DNA from: Gonatopus flavifemur
Lineage: Eukaryota; Arthropoda; Insecta; Hymenoptera; Dryinidae
Assembly (NCBI GenBank): GCA_018340375.1
Contig: JAFFJZ010000050.1
Span: forward strand, 496,001-560,000
Length of the DNA: 64,000 nt
Direction: 5' to 3'
Of this stretch, positions 23,334 to 32,382 are shown in pieces. The translations under genes were made by a program, and so were the position numbers. Position 1 is the stretch's first letter. Every line of letters begins with the position of its first letter. The notes below the pieces were generated by a model. It was not told the DNA's origin and did no database searches. It was given only the letters and a program-made list of their open reading frames with translations.

Positions 23334-24321
23334 TGTTACTTCGTAAACTCAAAGTCGAGAAGGAAAGGAAGAGAGGCCCCAATGGCCCCTCAATGACGGG
23401 AAGAAAACCACTAGCTCACAAGTGGGCTGGTGGAGTCCAGCTCGAATTTTACGACACCGACGTATCACCTTCCCTTAGGCTCACCTTTTTGGCGACAAAA
23501 TCGGAATAACGTGGTGGCAACCACTCAGTCTCTCCCTCTCCAGCTATGATCCCGGCAGCAGCTATAGACCGCGGAGGTGGCGTAGGTTCTCGAAATATCG
23601 TCTCCATGAGACGGAGAAATAACACATGAGATCACACAGACACACTTTTGATTCATTTTATCAATCTACAATACCCGATAGGTTCACCCCGGGAGACACG
23701 AAAGACGCCATACAATTCCAACGATTGATTACCAAAATCCGCCCAATGCTGGGGTCGATTCACCACTTACCGGGGAACAAGACCGTAAAGCACTAGAGCG
23801 ATATATGAAAGTTTCAAAGAGCGATATATTCAAGTTTCAAAGGGGGATACTCTTCCGTCGGACGACAAGACAACTCTAACGTGAGGTGGCTCCCAGTGGC
23901 AGCATGAGATTTTTGGTAACCCCTCCAAGCGGGATGGTGGAATGGCGCGGCAGCCCGTGATCAGGCGATATGTCGCAACAATTACCGTTGTTGCTATATG
24001 GATGACCAAGAAAAGTTCTCCTAGATGGAGCTCGCTGTCCATGATGGTAAGGATTGAAGGTGTTTCTCACACCATGGTCCTTGTAACTTGGAGGCGGTAG
24101 GTCCACGGTCGACAATTTGATATCGCTGTGTCAATATTCGGTTGTTCAATACGTGGCGGTGGCGGTAGATGGCGACCCTCGCAATAAAGAGTGTACCTCG
24201 GTATTAGTTATACATAACATAGTTCCCGTAAACTGTCAGCCCGGGAGGGAGGAGAGAGAAGCCTTGTCGCGCTATATCTGTTTCGTTGCTCGAGCGTGAC
24301 GAATTCCAGGAGATCATCACA
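23334..24321 (-). mobile_element. Complete family A LTR (988 bp), shared between two internal regions
   Basis: On the minus strand the LTR runs from TGTGATGATCTCC at 24,321 to GTAACA at 23,334. A polypurine tract lies immediately upstream and a primer-binding site immediately downstream, so it acts both as a 3' LTR of the pol at 24.7-27.5 kb and as a 5' LTR of the leader below it. That arrangement is expected in a tandem LTR element array. The related LTR at 30,388-31,338 shares several blocks, such as ACCCCT-AAGCGGGA and CTTGTAACTTGGAGG. Confidence 0.75.
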
Positions 24322-24340
24322 TCTCCCCCCCTCCCCTCAG
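24322..24340 (-). promoter_or_regulatory. Polypurine tract
   Basis: On the minus strand CTGAGGGGAGGGGGGGAGA abuts the LTR start TGTGATG. This is the usual plus-strand priming site directly before a 3' LTR and supports the LTR boundary at 24,321. Confidence 0.75.
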
Positions 24341-24727
24341 ACGGGAGCGAGCCGCGGCAGAGTGGTGAAGCAACTGCACTGTGTCCAACCCAAAAATCGC
24401 AAATTATCGGCATTTGTCTCTTGTTCCTCCCGAGATGGACGTTAGGCAAATGAGCGATTGACACCTCATCGGTAGAACTGTATCTCTGCGCACTTTTTCC
24501 CTATGAACAACATCAGCATTGAATTCTCGACTTGGGGCTACCAACTCTCGCACATAGCGATCCTAATAATATGGAGGTAGAAGGTGGAGGTTTGGGACAG
24601 GGGACGGGTCCGGTTAATAAACGTTGACTCGGTACAGCCATTCGACTATCCTATCATTCCATTCCTTTGACCGATACAGAGAAGGCGGTAATCCAAATGG
24701 GAATCGGGAGCGGGACCAACGAGGGCG

Positions 24728-25401
24728 TTATGATTGACCCTCGGCGGGCGAAAAATGATTTTTCGGGCACATCTTTCTGTTGACGCCCCTTCTTCCACAG
24801 CCGTAGCAGAATTCCTGCCTCGGCTTAGGGCAGTCGCTATAACGATGCTTCGGCTCTTGGCAGTTCCAACAGGGCTCAACCGACGGCTGGTGGACTCTGC
24901 CCGTAAACGTTCGGGGTTTCCTACCTTCTGGATTCTCTCTGCGGCGCCCCTTCTCGGCCCTTCGTTCCTCCTTTCGTGGATTGATTACCCACACGGGGCC
25001 CGTCCGGTACGTCTGGGTCACGGCATCCTTCCGTGTCAGCTGCGAACGGTCGGGCCCTTGAATCCTAGCTGGAGCTGTTTCCGAAGGGGTCTGTGGATGG
25101 CTGTTCTGGAGGAGTCTTGACCCCTTCCAGATCTGGGCCTCGGCATCACGAGTAGGGTAGTCTCCGTGGTGTCTCTCTGCTCCGGGACGGCGATAGCACA
25201 AACTGCACGGGCACGGCAGCGGGATGACTGAGGGTGGTCCGAGTAGGTGATGGAAGGCCTCCGTAACACTTCCAACTCAATCCGGGTGAATGGGCAGTAT
25301 TGACATGGCATCACGGTAGCGGTAGTCTCGTCTCCAAATGCAACAGAGGAAGACTGCTGACTAGATATCCCTCGGGGCCACTGGTTGAAGGTCCTCAACA
25401 T
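24728..25401 (-). pseudogene. Gag-like zinc-knuckle region located after integrase
   Basis: The minus-strand frame 25,201-24,728 is basic in its middle (NPRKEERRAEKGRRREN) and ends with CWNCQEPKHRYSDC, a perfect CCHC zinc knuckle, and CYGCGRRGVNRKMC, a second one whose His is Val. An overlapping frame (25,401-25,036) has CQYCPF and may be the same product before a frameshift. Nucleocapsid knuckles normally end Gag, upstream of pol. Here they lie between the integrase end (25,361) and the polypurine tract. Either the element has an unusual gene order, or a rearrangement moved a gag piece here. No intact product is likely. Confidence 0.6.
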
Positions 25402-27483
25402 GCTTTCGTCCCAAACCTTTCCCTTGTTCCGCCTCTAATTCTACCATTACTGGAGAGATGATCCTTTTGATAATATAAGGTCCATCGCATTTTGGAGCTT
25501 GCTTCACCGCGAAATAGTTAGGAGAAGACGATAGCCGGTGTTTCTCTGTCCATACCTTGTCCCCTATCGAATAGGTAACGTTCCGACGAGACCGATTATA
25601 ATACCGCTCTTGGCGAATAGCCGCCCGGTCAATGAAGTCGAGAACCAAATCTCTAATTTCGACCAAGTGTGTCATACGTACGGACCAATCCTTTTGGCTT
25701 GATTCCAAATCAAAATTCTGAAGTTCGGTATCCTCGGAACAAATTGGTGTTGACGGTTCCCATGTTCAGAAACGCGGGATTAACTTGGGTCGTACTATGA
25801 ATCGCGGTGTCATAAGCTTGGCGCAAATACGGCAAATACTCATCCCATTCGCGATGTTCATTCTTTAGATAGCAACGGATCATTGTCTTGAGGGTACAAT
25901 TGACACACTCGACGGGGTTGGATAGGCTTGACAGGGGATGATAGGGTGGAATGGTACACTGCCTAATTCCAAAGAGTTCCAGAACGGAATCCATAAGTTC
26001 GTTCAGGAATTCTGTACCGTTGTCTGAGAAAAGGACTTTGGGAGTTCCCCAACGACAAATGACGAGATCCTCCAAGGCTTTGACAACATTCCTTGCATTA
26101 GCTTTTGGTAATGAAGCTACTTCGACATATTCCGTGAACCAATCCATGATGACTAAGACATAAGATTTCCGGATCAACAGGGCAGTAACGGCCCCACGAT
26201 ATCTATCGCGACGACCTCCCAAGGTTCGGAAACGACGCGAGAACCCATAAGTCCAGCGGGTTTCCGCTGCCCTACCTTCTAAGTCTGGTATTTGACGCAG
26301 TTCCTTACGTAATCTTCAGAATCTTCCAATATTCCGGGTCAATAATAACGAATCGGAGCTCTTTCATAAGATTTATGTACTCCCAAGTGGCCAGCTTCAG
26401 AAGCGTTATGACACTCGAAAAAGATTTCGTCTCGATCCAATCGAGGGATGACCAGTTTCCATTTATTCAAATCGGTAATGACTTGATCGACAAGCGAGTT
26501 TCGAATTCTACGATATAACTGAGTATTTTCAATTTTCCAATCAGGCCAACGATTGGGATTTTTCGAAACTGCTTGGAACCTTCGTGAATACCGATCTCCG
26601 TCGTTATCCTCGACCACGATGATAGCCCCGACTTCGTCCTCAAGCATGCGAGAAAGTACGTCCGGCACATGTTGTAAGGCACCCTTACGATGGATAATCT
26701 CAAAATCATACTCTGATAAGGCTAGTGCCCATCTACCTAATCTACCACTAGGATTGTGGAGATTGTAAAGCCATCGTAAGCTAGCGTGATCGGTAATTAC
26801 TTTAAACGAATAACCTTCGAGGTATTCGCGGAACTTTTTAATCGCCCACGCCACAGCGAGACACTCTTTTTCGGTAACGGTATACTTTCTCTCGGCCTGG
26901 GTCATAGTACGACTCGCGTACGCGATAACGTCTTCTCTATCATCTTTATTTTGCGTCAAAACTGCACCTAATTCAAAACTACTAGCATCCGTCTGCAGCG
27001 TGAATCCGTTCTCGAAATCGGGACACGACTGGAGCAGTCACAAGAGATTGTTTTATTGAAGTACGAAAAAGAATCATCCTGCTCCCATCCCCAATGATAC
27101 GATACATCCTTCCGCAATGATCGAGTCAACGGTTCCGCTAAAGTAGCGTAATCATCAAGAAATGAACGATACCAGAATGCCATTCCGAGAAAGCGGTGTA
27201 ATTGACGTATGTTTTCTGGTAGTGGGTACTCCAATATCGGACGAACTTTTTCGGGATCGGCTTGTATGCCGTTCGCGTTCATGAAAAATCCGAGGTATCT
27301 AACTTCTTCGCAACACCATTTACATTTCTTAGGATTTTTCACGAGATCTGCTCCCCTTATTCGATTCAACACTTTCTTCAACCAAAAAAAATATCCGTCA
27401 AAAGTTGACGTAACAACGATAATATCGTCTAAACACGAAAGAGCGTGAGATTCGAATTCGGGACCGATAACTTCATCTGATAA
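25361..27483 (-). pseudogene. pol: Gypsy pol fragment: reverse transcriptase, RNase H, integrase
   Basis: The fragment opens within reverse transcriptase at the SCLDDIIVVTSTFDGYF block (the YLDD-type site, about 27,440-27,400) and continues through VRYLGFFMNANGI, RRFLGMAFWYRSF-like and LAEPLTRSLRKDV. RNase H follows (ASRTMTQAERKYTVTEKE; VITDHASLRWLYNL) to about 26,640. The integrase zinc motif (H-H-C-C, GHLGVHKS) spans a stop near 26,339. The core shows VIMDWFTEY, FSDNGTEF and NPVECVNCTLK, so all three catalytic acids are present. The C-terminal segment ends near HVEDLQPVAPRDI at 25,361. Several stops and frameshifts interrupt it. The upstream half of pol, protease and gag are absent because the sequence switches to an LTR of opposite orientation at about 27,485. 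Confidence 0.85.
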
Positions 27484-27484
27484 A

Positions 27485-28386
27485 CAGGAGACACCATCCT
27501 CATTATTATGTACCGCTGGCCAGTGATGCCAGATTCGGGACCGAGACTGCTTTCACCCTCTCCATCGACGGCTGCCCCTTTCTCCCACCATGCGGAATAA
27601 CTCGGGCGAGCGAGAGAGTGATAGTCGCTCTCTCTCTGTCGCTCACCCGACTCATTCCGCATGGTGGGAGGAAGGGGAAGCGGCCAATGGAGTAAGTAAA
27701 AACGGTCTCGAACTCGAATCTGGCATCACTGCCGCTGGCTCCATCTATGGGAAACCGGATCTCTACCGTCCATGCAGCTACACTGATGCAATCTCGCTTG
27801 ATCTGCGTGGACCAATCCCAGGCAGTCACGTTGGTCCCACCGTTCCGCTTAAAGGGGTCTTGAGGTCCCGTTCCGTCGCTGGAAGCAGCCTAGCGACAGT
27901 GCCGTTTTGTCGTTCAACCCGTCTACCGTCTTTCGATGACGTCTTGATTATCGCTCTCATCGCTCTGGGCTTTCGGCCAGGTTCTATCGTGGGTGAGTGG
28001 TGGAGTACCGTGAAGGTGTATAATTATATCGAGTTCTGTAGTTGTCGTCCCGGGGTGGACGCTTGTATCGTTACCCTTGAGAATAAACGAGAGTGGGTGT
28101 GCACCCGTGAGTTGATGCTTTCGGAGAACCTCGTTTCCGCATCTTCCTTCTCCGAGGAATCCACGCCGCCTCCGCGGCTTGGGCCACAACCAGTGTTATA
28201 GAGAGGAAGTGAGAGAGAAGAGGTGAGCAACCATTATCATGTATTACATAGCACAAAAGGTAAGTTCACCAAAAAAGATCTCCCTTCGCTGGAGGAGCTA
28301 GGCGTCTATCGTTCTTTCTCGTTGGTACGGGCTTTTATTGCCTCTTTCCGCTATCGTTTTGATACTACCGGCTCCGCGACGTGACA
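27485..28386 (+). mobile_element. Related LTR (family B), plus strand, carrying a MITE
   Basis: This is the reverse complement of most of 30,388-31,100. It ends GACGTGACA at 28,386. A TGGCGCC primer site is not found after it, unlike its partner, so it looks like a 3' or solo LTR. Its 5' part is truncated at the junction with the minus-strand pol. The large frame at 27,590-28,201 runs across the MITE boundary and the LTR and is not credible as protein. Confidence 0.65.
27521..27731. mobile_element. hAT-type MITE, 211 bp
   Basis: The termini CAGTGATGCCAGATTCG and their inverse, plus internal inverted CGCTCTCTCTC-type segments, bound a non-coding element. The 8-bp CCGCTGGC lies directly outside both ends (27,513-27,520 and 27,732-27,739). 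The partner LTR at about 31,040 lacks the insert and has a single CCGCTGGC. CAGTG ends with an 8-bp duplication are typical of hAT. Confidence 0.88.
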
Positions 28387-29289
28387 TCTTTTTGTGGCGG
28401 GGGAGAATCACTCGTATGAGGAGTTACGGTATTGAATCTCAATATGACATCCTGTCTTGGAAATAACCACCACAGACGGTACGAGTTTATCCGCAATATA
28501 ACGTGATTTCTTATACCGGTAGGCTAATTAAATCGGATCCCCCGGAATGCTCGACACCCGCTGACACATCTGACCGAAAATTGTTGAAAGACCCCCCAAA
28601 AAAATCACCACCCAGATCAGACGTGGTTCAATTTCACCACAGAACAAAATCTGATGGAATAACAAAGAGAATATGATATATTCATACAATCCACAGATTC
28701 GCTTCTATATTCAGAATTGGTCGGATGTTTCATCTGTTGGAGACTTCGAGACTGGTTTCGGAACAGAGTAGTACGCTGTGGAGGTACTATCTCTCTCGGT
28801 CTTATGATGGTCTCCCCCTTCGTCTAACCGTAAATTTGAACAAAAAAAAATTCTGAAGAGATCTTTGGAAGAGTATTCCTCCGAATAAACGTTTACCGAA
28901 AATGTTAGGAGTGCAAAAAAAACTTTCTCTCGTATAAAACTAGACATAAACTCTAGGTGTTAGAATCTCTTCATGATGACGGTTTGGGAAGCTCATACAC
29001 TCGAGGTAACTCATGAATCGATATAGACATTTCTTCAAATAGAAAAAAAAATCTCCCAGCAAAGAACAAAAGCAAAAGAACGAAAGAGTAGTGAGCGGTA
29101 TACCTATAACTTAAACAGAGGGATGAAGCAAATACAGATACCAATAGGTCGAGTGTTGTCTTTTCTCAATGCGAAAGGAAGAGATGTAGAAGCAGTAAGC
29201 AAGAGAGATATCGGAAGGAGGCGTTACACGACTCGTTATGTGAAGACGGTATTTCGTCGACGCGTTCCGTGGTATCGCGAGAGGGAAGA
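28387..29289. other. Spacer between the opposed LTRs, no gene recognised
   Basis: This AT-rich stretch contains short homopolymers (about 28,597 and 28,840) and no frame with recognisable content. It lies between the plus-strand LTR ending at 28,386 and the leader of the minus-strand LTR element starting from 31,338. Confidence 0.35.
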
Positions 29290-30363
29290 GAGGCGCGGAG
29301 AGAGAAGATGCCACGTTCACTGACGTCACCGTGAAACGAAATTCTCTCGGCCAGAACGACTAATACTACTGGCTGTACTAACCATGCTCGTCTCTCGTAC
29401 GAGCGCTAATGGCGTGTCTTGTCTCTCTCTCTCGCACTCAATTGATTTCTGGTCTCGATCACCAAGTTTCCACCACGTGGCCAGCGAGAACCTTAAACGT
29501 TCAAATTCCCCAAGAAAATGTCGTTACTAACGCCAAAAAAAAATATGTTACATACCCGCAAGAGGAAGCGCAAGGGAAAGAAGATGAAATATCAGGAAAT
29601 TCTTGGTTATAATTATTTTCCAGTTATCAACTGATAGAAAGTCGAGAACACCCGTGTAGGGAGGAGACACTAATTTGGAACAATAGTTCAACGTGCGTGT
29701 TCGACCTCCCCAACATTATTCGAGAATCCAATGCGAGAGAACACAGAAAGTTGCCCGGAAATCTCGAATTTCCCCGAACCCGAGAGGGAGAGGGAGGAGA
29801 AAAAAAAGGAAGAAAATAATTGCAAGAGAAGTTCGCAAAAGATATTCAATAAAAATCCAATATAATTTCGAACATTGAAATCGCACGTCTGGTAGATTCT
29901 CACCACGGAACTTGCTGATGGACTGTCGGCAACCCAGCAGGGGAGTTCGAACTTCTTTGAAGAAACCGTAGATTCATGGTCGAAACTCAATGACTGTTGA
30001 AACACAGCATACGAGGAGGGTAAGAAAGGAATAAAAGAAAATATGTTTTTCGATCCTCATGAATGAAACCAGGGGAAGAGAAAAAAAATCAGGAAGCGAA
30101 AATGTGCTTGAAACTCGAAGACGTGGATGATATCACAAACGATCACGTTTTCGAGTTTCGAGATATGAACAATACGTGAACAATTCATCAAAATCTCAAA
30201 TTGTGTATACGTAAAAACAAACTGTACGTTCGTGTTGGCGAGAGGCTTTAGCACGGGAGAAAGAGAGAAAGCGTTACTCCTATTGATTTTCAATTACACA
30301 TTCGAACAGGGAATGCAAAAACGAAAGGGATAGAAAAAGGTAAATTCACAGCGTGAGGTGATG
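29290..30363 (-). repeat. Leader of the family B LTR element
   Basis: On the minus strand this follows the primer site of the LTR at 30,388-31,338 and resembles the family A leader. Shared landmarks are the CCTCACC segment next to the primer site and a GTGACGTCA motif near 29,320. No coding region is recognisable. Confidence 0.5.
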
Positions 30364-30380
30364 GCCCAACGTTGGGCGCC
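30364..30380 (-). promoter_or_regulatory. Primer-binding site of family B
   Basis: On the minus strand GGCGCCCAACGTTGGGC follows the LTR end GTGACA by eight bases. It differs from the family A site at only a few positions. Confidence 0.6.
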
Positions 30381-30387
30381 GAAAAGA

Positions 30388-31338
30388 TGTCACGTCGCGG
30401 AGCCGGTAGTATCAGAACGATGACGAAAAGGAGCAATAAAAGCCCGTACCAACGAGAAAGAACGATAGACGCCTAGCTCCTCCAGCGACGGGAGATCTCT
30501 TTTTGTGGACTTACCTTTTTGTGCTACATAATACACGATAATGATTGCTCTCCTCTTCCCTCTCACTTTCTCTTCAAAACACCGGCTGTAGCCTAGGCCG
30601 CGGAGGCGGCGTGGATTCCTCGGGGAAGGAAGATGCGGAAACGAGGTTCTCCGAAACCATCAACTCACGGGTGCACACCTACTCTCGTTTATTCTCAAGA
30701 GTAAAGATACAAGCGTCCACCCCGGGACGGCAATTACAAAACTCAATAGAATCATACACCTTCACGGTACTCCACCACTCATCCACGATAGAGCCTGGCC
30801 GAAAGCCCAAAGCGATAAGAGCGATAATCAAGACGTCAACGAAAGACAGTAGACGGGTTGAACGATAAAATGACACTGTCGCTAGGCTGTTTCCAGCGAC
30901 GGAACGGGACCTCAAGACCCCTCTAAGCGGGACGGCGGGACCAACGTGGCTGCCTTGGATTGGTCCACGCAGATCAGGTGAGATTGCATCAGTGTAGCTG
31001 CATGGACGGTAAAGATCCGGTTTCCCATAGATGGAGCCAGCGGTACGTAATGATAAGGATGGTGTCTCCTGCACCATCGTCCTTGTAGCTTGGAGGTGGT
31101 AGATCCATACTCGATAATGTCGATGATTGTTATCGTCTTGATAATAAGCGGTAGTTCGCTGCGGAATAGTGGCGGCAGGTGGCGGTACCCATGAAAGATC
31201 GTTATAAAACGATAGCATGAGTATGACATATATACCTTTCCAAAGGGTTTGTCATCCCGGGAGAAGAGAGAGCGACGCCTTGTCGTTCGATATACTAAAT
31301 TGATGAAACCATGACGATATAGTAAGAATATCGTCACA
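30388..31338 (-). mobile_element. Family B LTR (951 bp), minus strand
   Basis: On the minus strand it runs from TGTGACGATATTC at 31,338 to GACGTGACA at 30,388, so it has TG...CA ends. The base just outside its 5' end begins the 163-bp repeat array. With 27,485-28,386 it forms an inverted pair separated by about 2 kb; two LTRs of one element would be in direct orientation, so this is a rearrangement or two elements. Confidence 0.7.
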
Positions 31339-32382
31339 AGAATAATAAGGATTTTCGAACTTTGAAATATCATACACAATTGCCCCTTACTGGGGCAACT
31401 TTTCTATGCATCAATTATTGTTCAAGCACCTCCTGATGATGTTTCCCGCTAGTTCCATCGTTTGTACTCCCTTGGTTTACAAGTTATGGCCCTCGGAATA
31501 TCGAAAAATTCTGTATGATTTCTTCAACTTCGAGAATTATGCTATCACGGCCTTCCAAGGTCCATAACTTCCAAACCAAGGAGGTACAAACGATGCAACT
31601 TGCAGGGAATACCCTTGAGGGGTTCCTGAACAATAATTTACGCCTAGAAAAGTTGCCCAGTCAGGGGGAAACTGTGTATGATTTTTCAAAATTCGAAAAT
31701 TATGTCATTTCGATATTCCAAGGCCCATAACTCTCGGACCTAGGAGGTACAAACGATGAAACTTGCGAGGAATATCCTTGAGAGGTCCTTGAACAATGAT
31801 TCATCCATAGAAAAGTTGCCCCAATCAGGGGCAATTCTGTATGATTTTTAAAAGTTTGAAAATTCTTGTTGTTCTATATTCTAAGGCTCATAACTTGCCA
31901 ACGGAGGAGGTACACCTGATGGAACTTTCAGAGAATATCCTTGGGAGGTCCTCCAACAATGATTCGTGCATAGTAAAGTTGCCCCAGTCAGGGACAGTTC
32001 TGTATGATTTTTCAAAGTTCGAAAATTCTTATTTTTCAATATTCTAAGGCTTGTAACTTCCCAACCAAGGAGGTACAAACGATGAAACTCGCAGGAAATC
32101 TCCTGAGGACGTCCTTGAACAATACTTCATGCATAGAGAAGTTGCCCAAGTCAGGGGCAATTCTGTATGTTTTTTCAAAGTCTGAGAATTCTTATTATTC
32201 TATGTTCCAAGGCTCATAACTTCCCAAACGAGGGGGTAAAAACGATGAAACTTGCAGGGAATATCCTTGGGAGGGCCTTCAACAATAATTTGTGCATAGT
32301 AAAGTTGCCCCAGTCAGGGACAGTTCTGTATGATATTTCAAAGTTCGAAGATTCTGATTTTTTCATACTCCAAGGCTCACAA
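31339..32382 (+). repeat. 163-bp tandem repeat array, right, first part
   Basis: About six units of the same 163-bp repeat as at 6.4-7.2 kb, in the opposite orientation. Short frames start at 31,841, 32,004, 32,167 and 32,330, exactly 163 bases apart, which shows the period. The array is split by the LINE at 32,383-35,276 and resumes in phase after it. Confidence 0.92.

Noticed and set aside
24734..25120. 128-codon plus-strand frame opposite the zinc-knuckle region
   Set aside because: It is the antisense shadow of the minus-strand frame carrying the CCHC motif.
27590..28201. 203-codon frame on the plus strand
   Set aside because: It starts inside a MITE and runs into an LTR; the partner LTR without the MITE does not keep it, and no domain is visible.
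30679..31379. 155- and 179-codon minus-strand frames
   Set aside because: They lie within the 951-bp LTR, show no domain and overlap each other in different frames.
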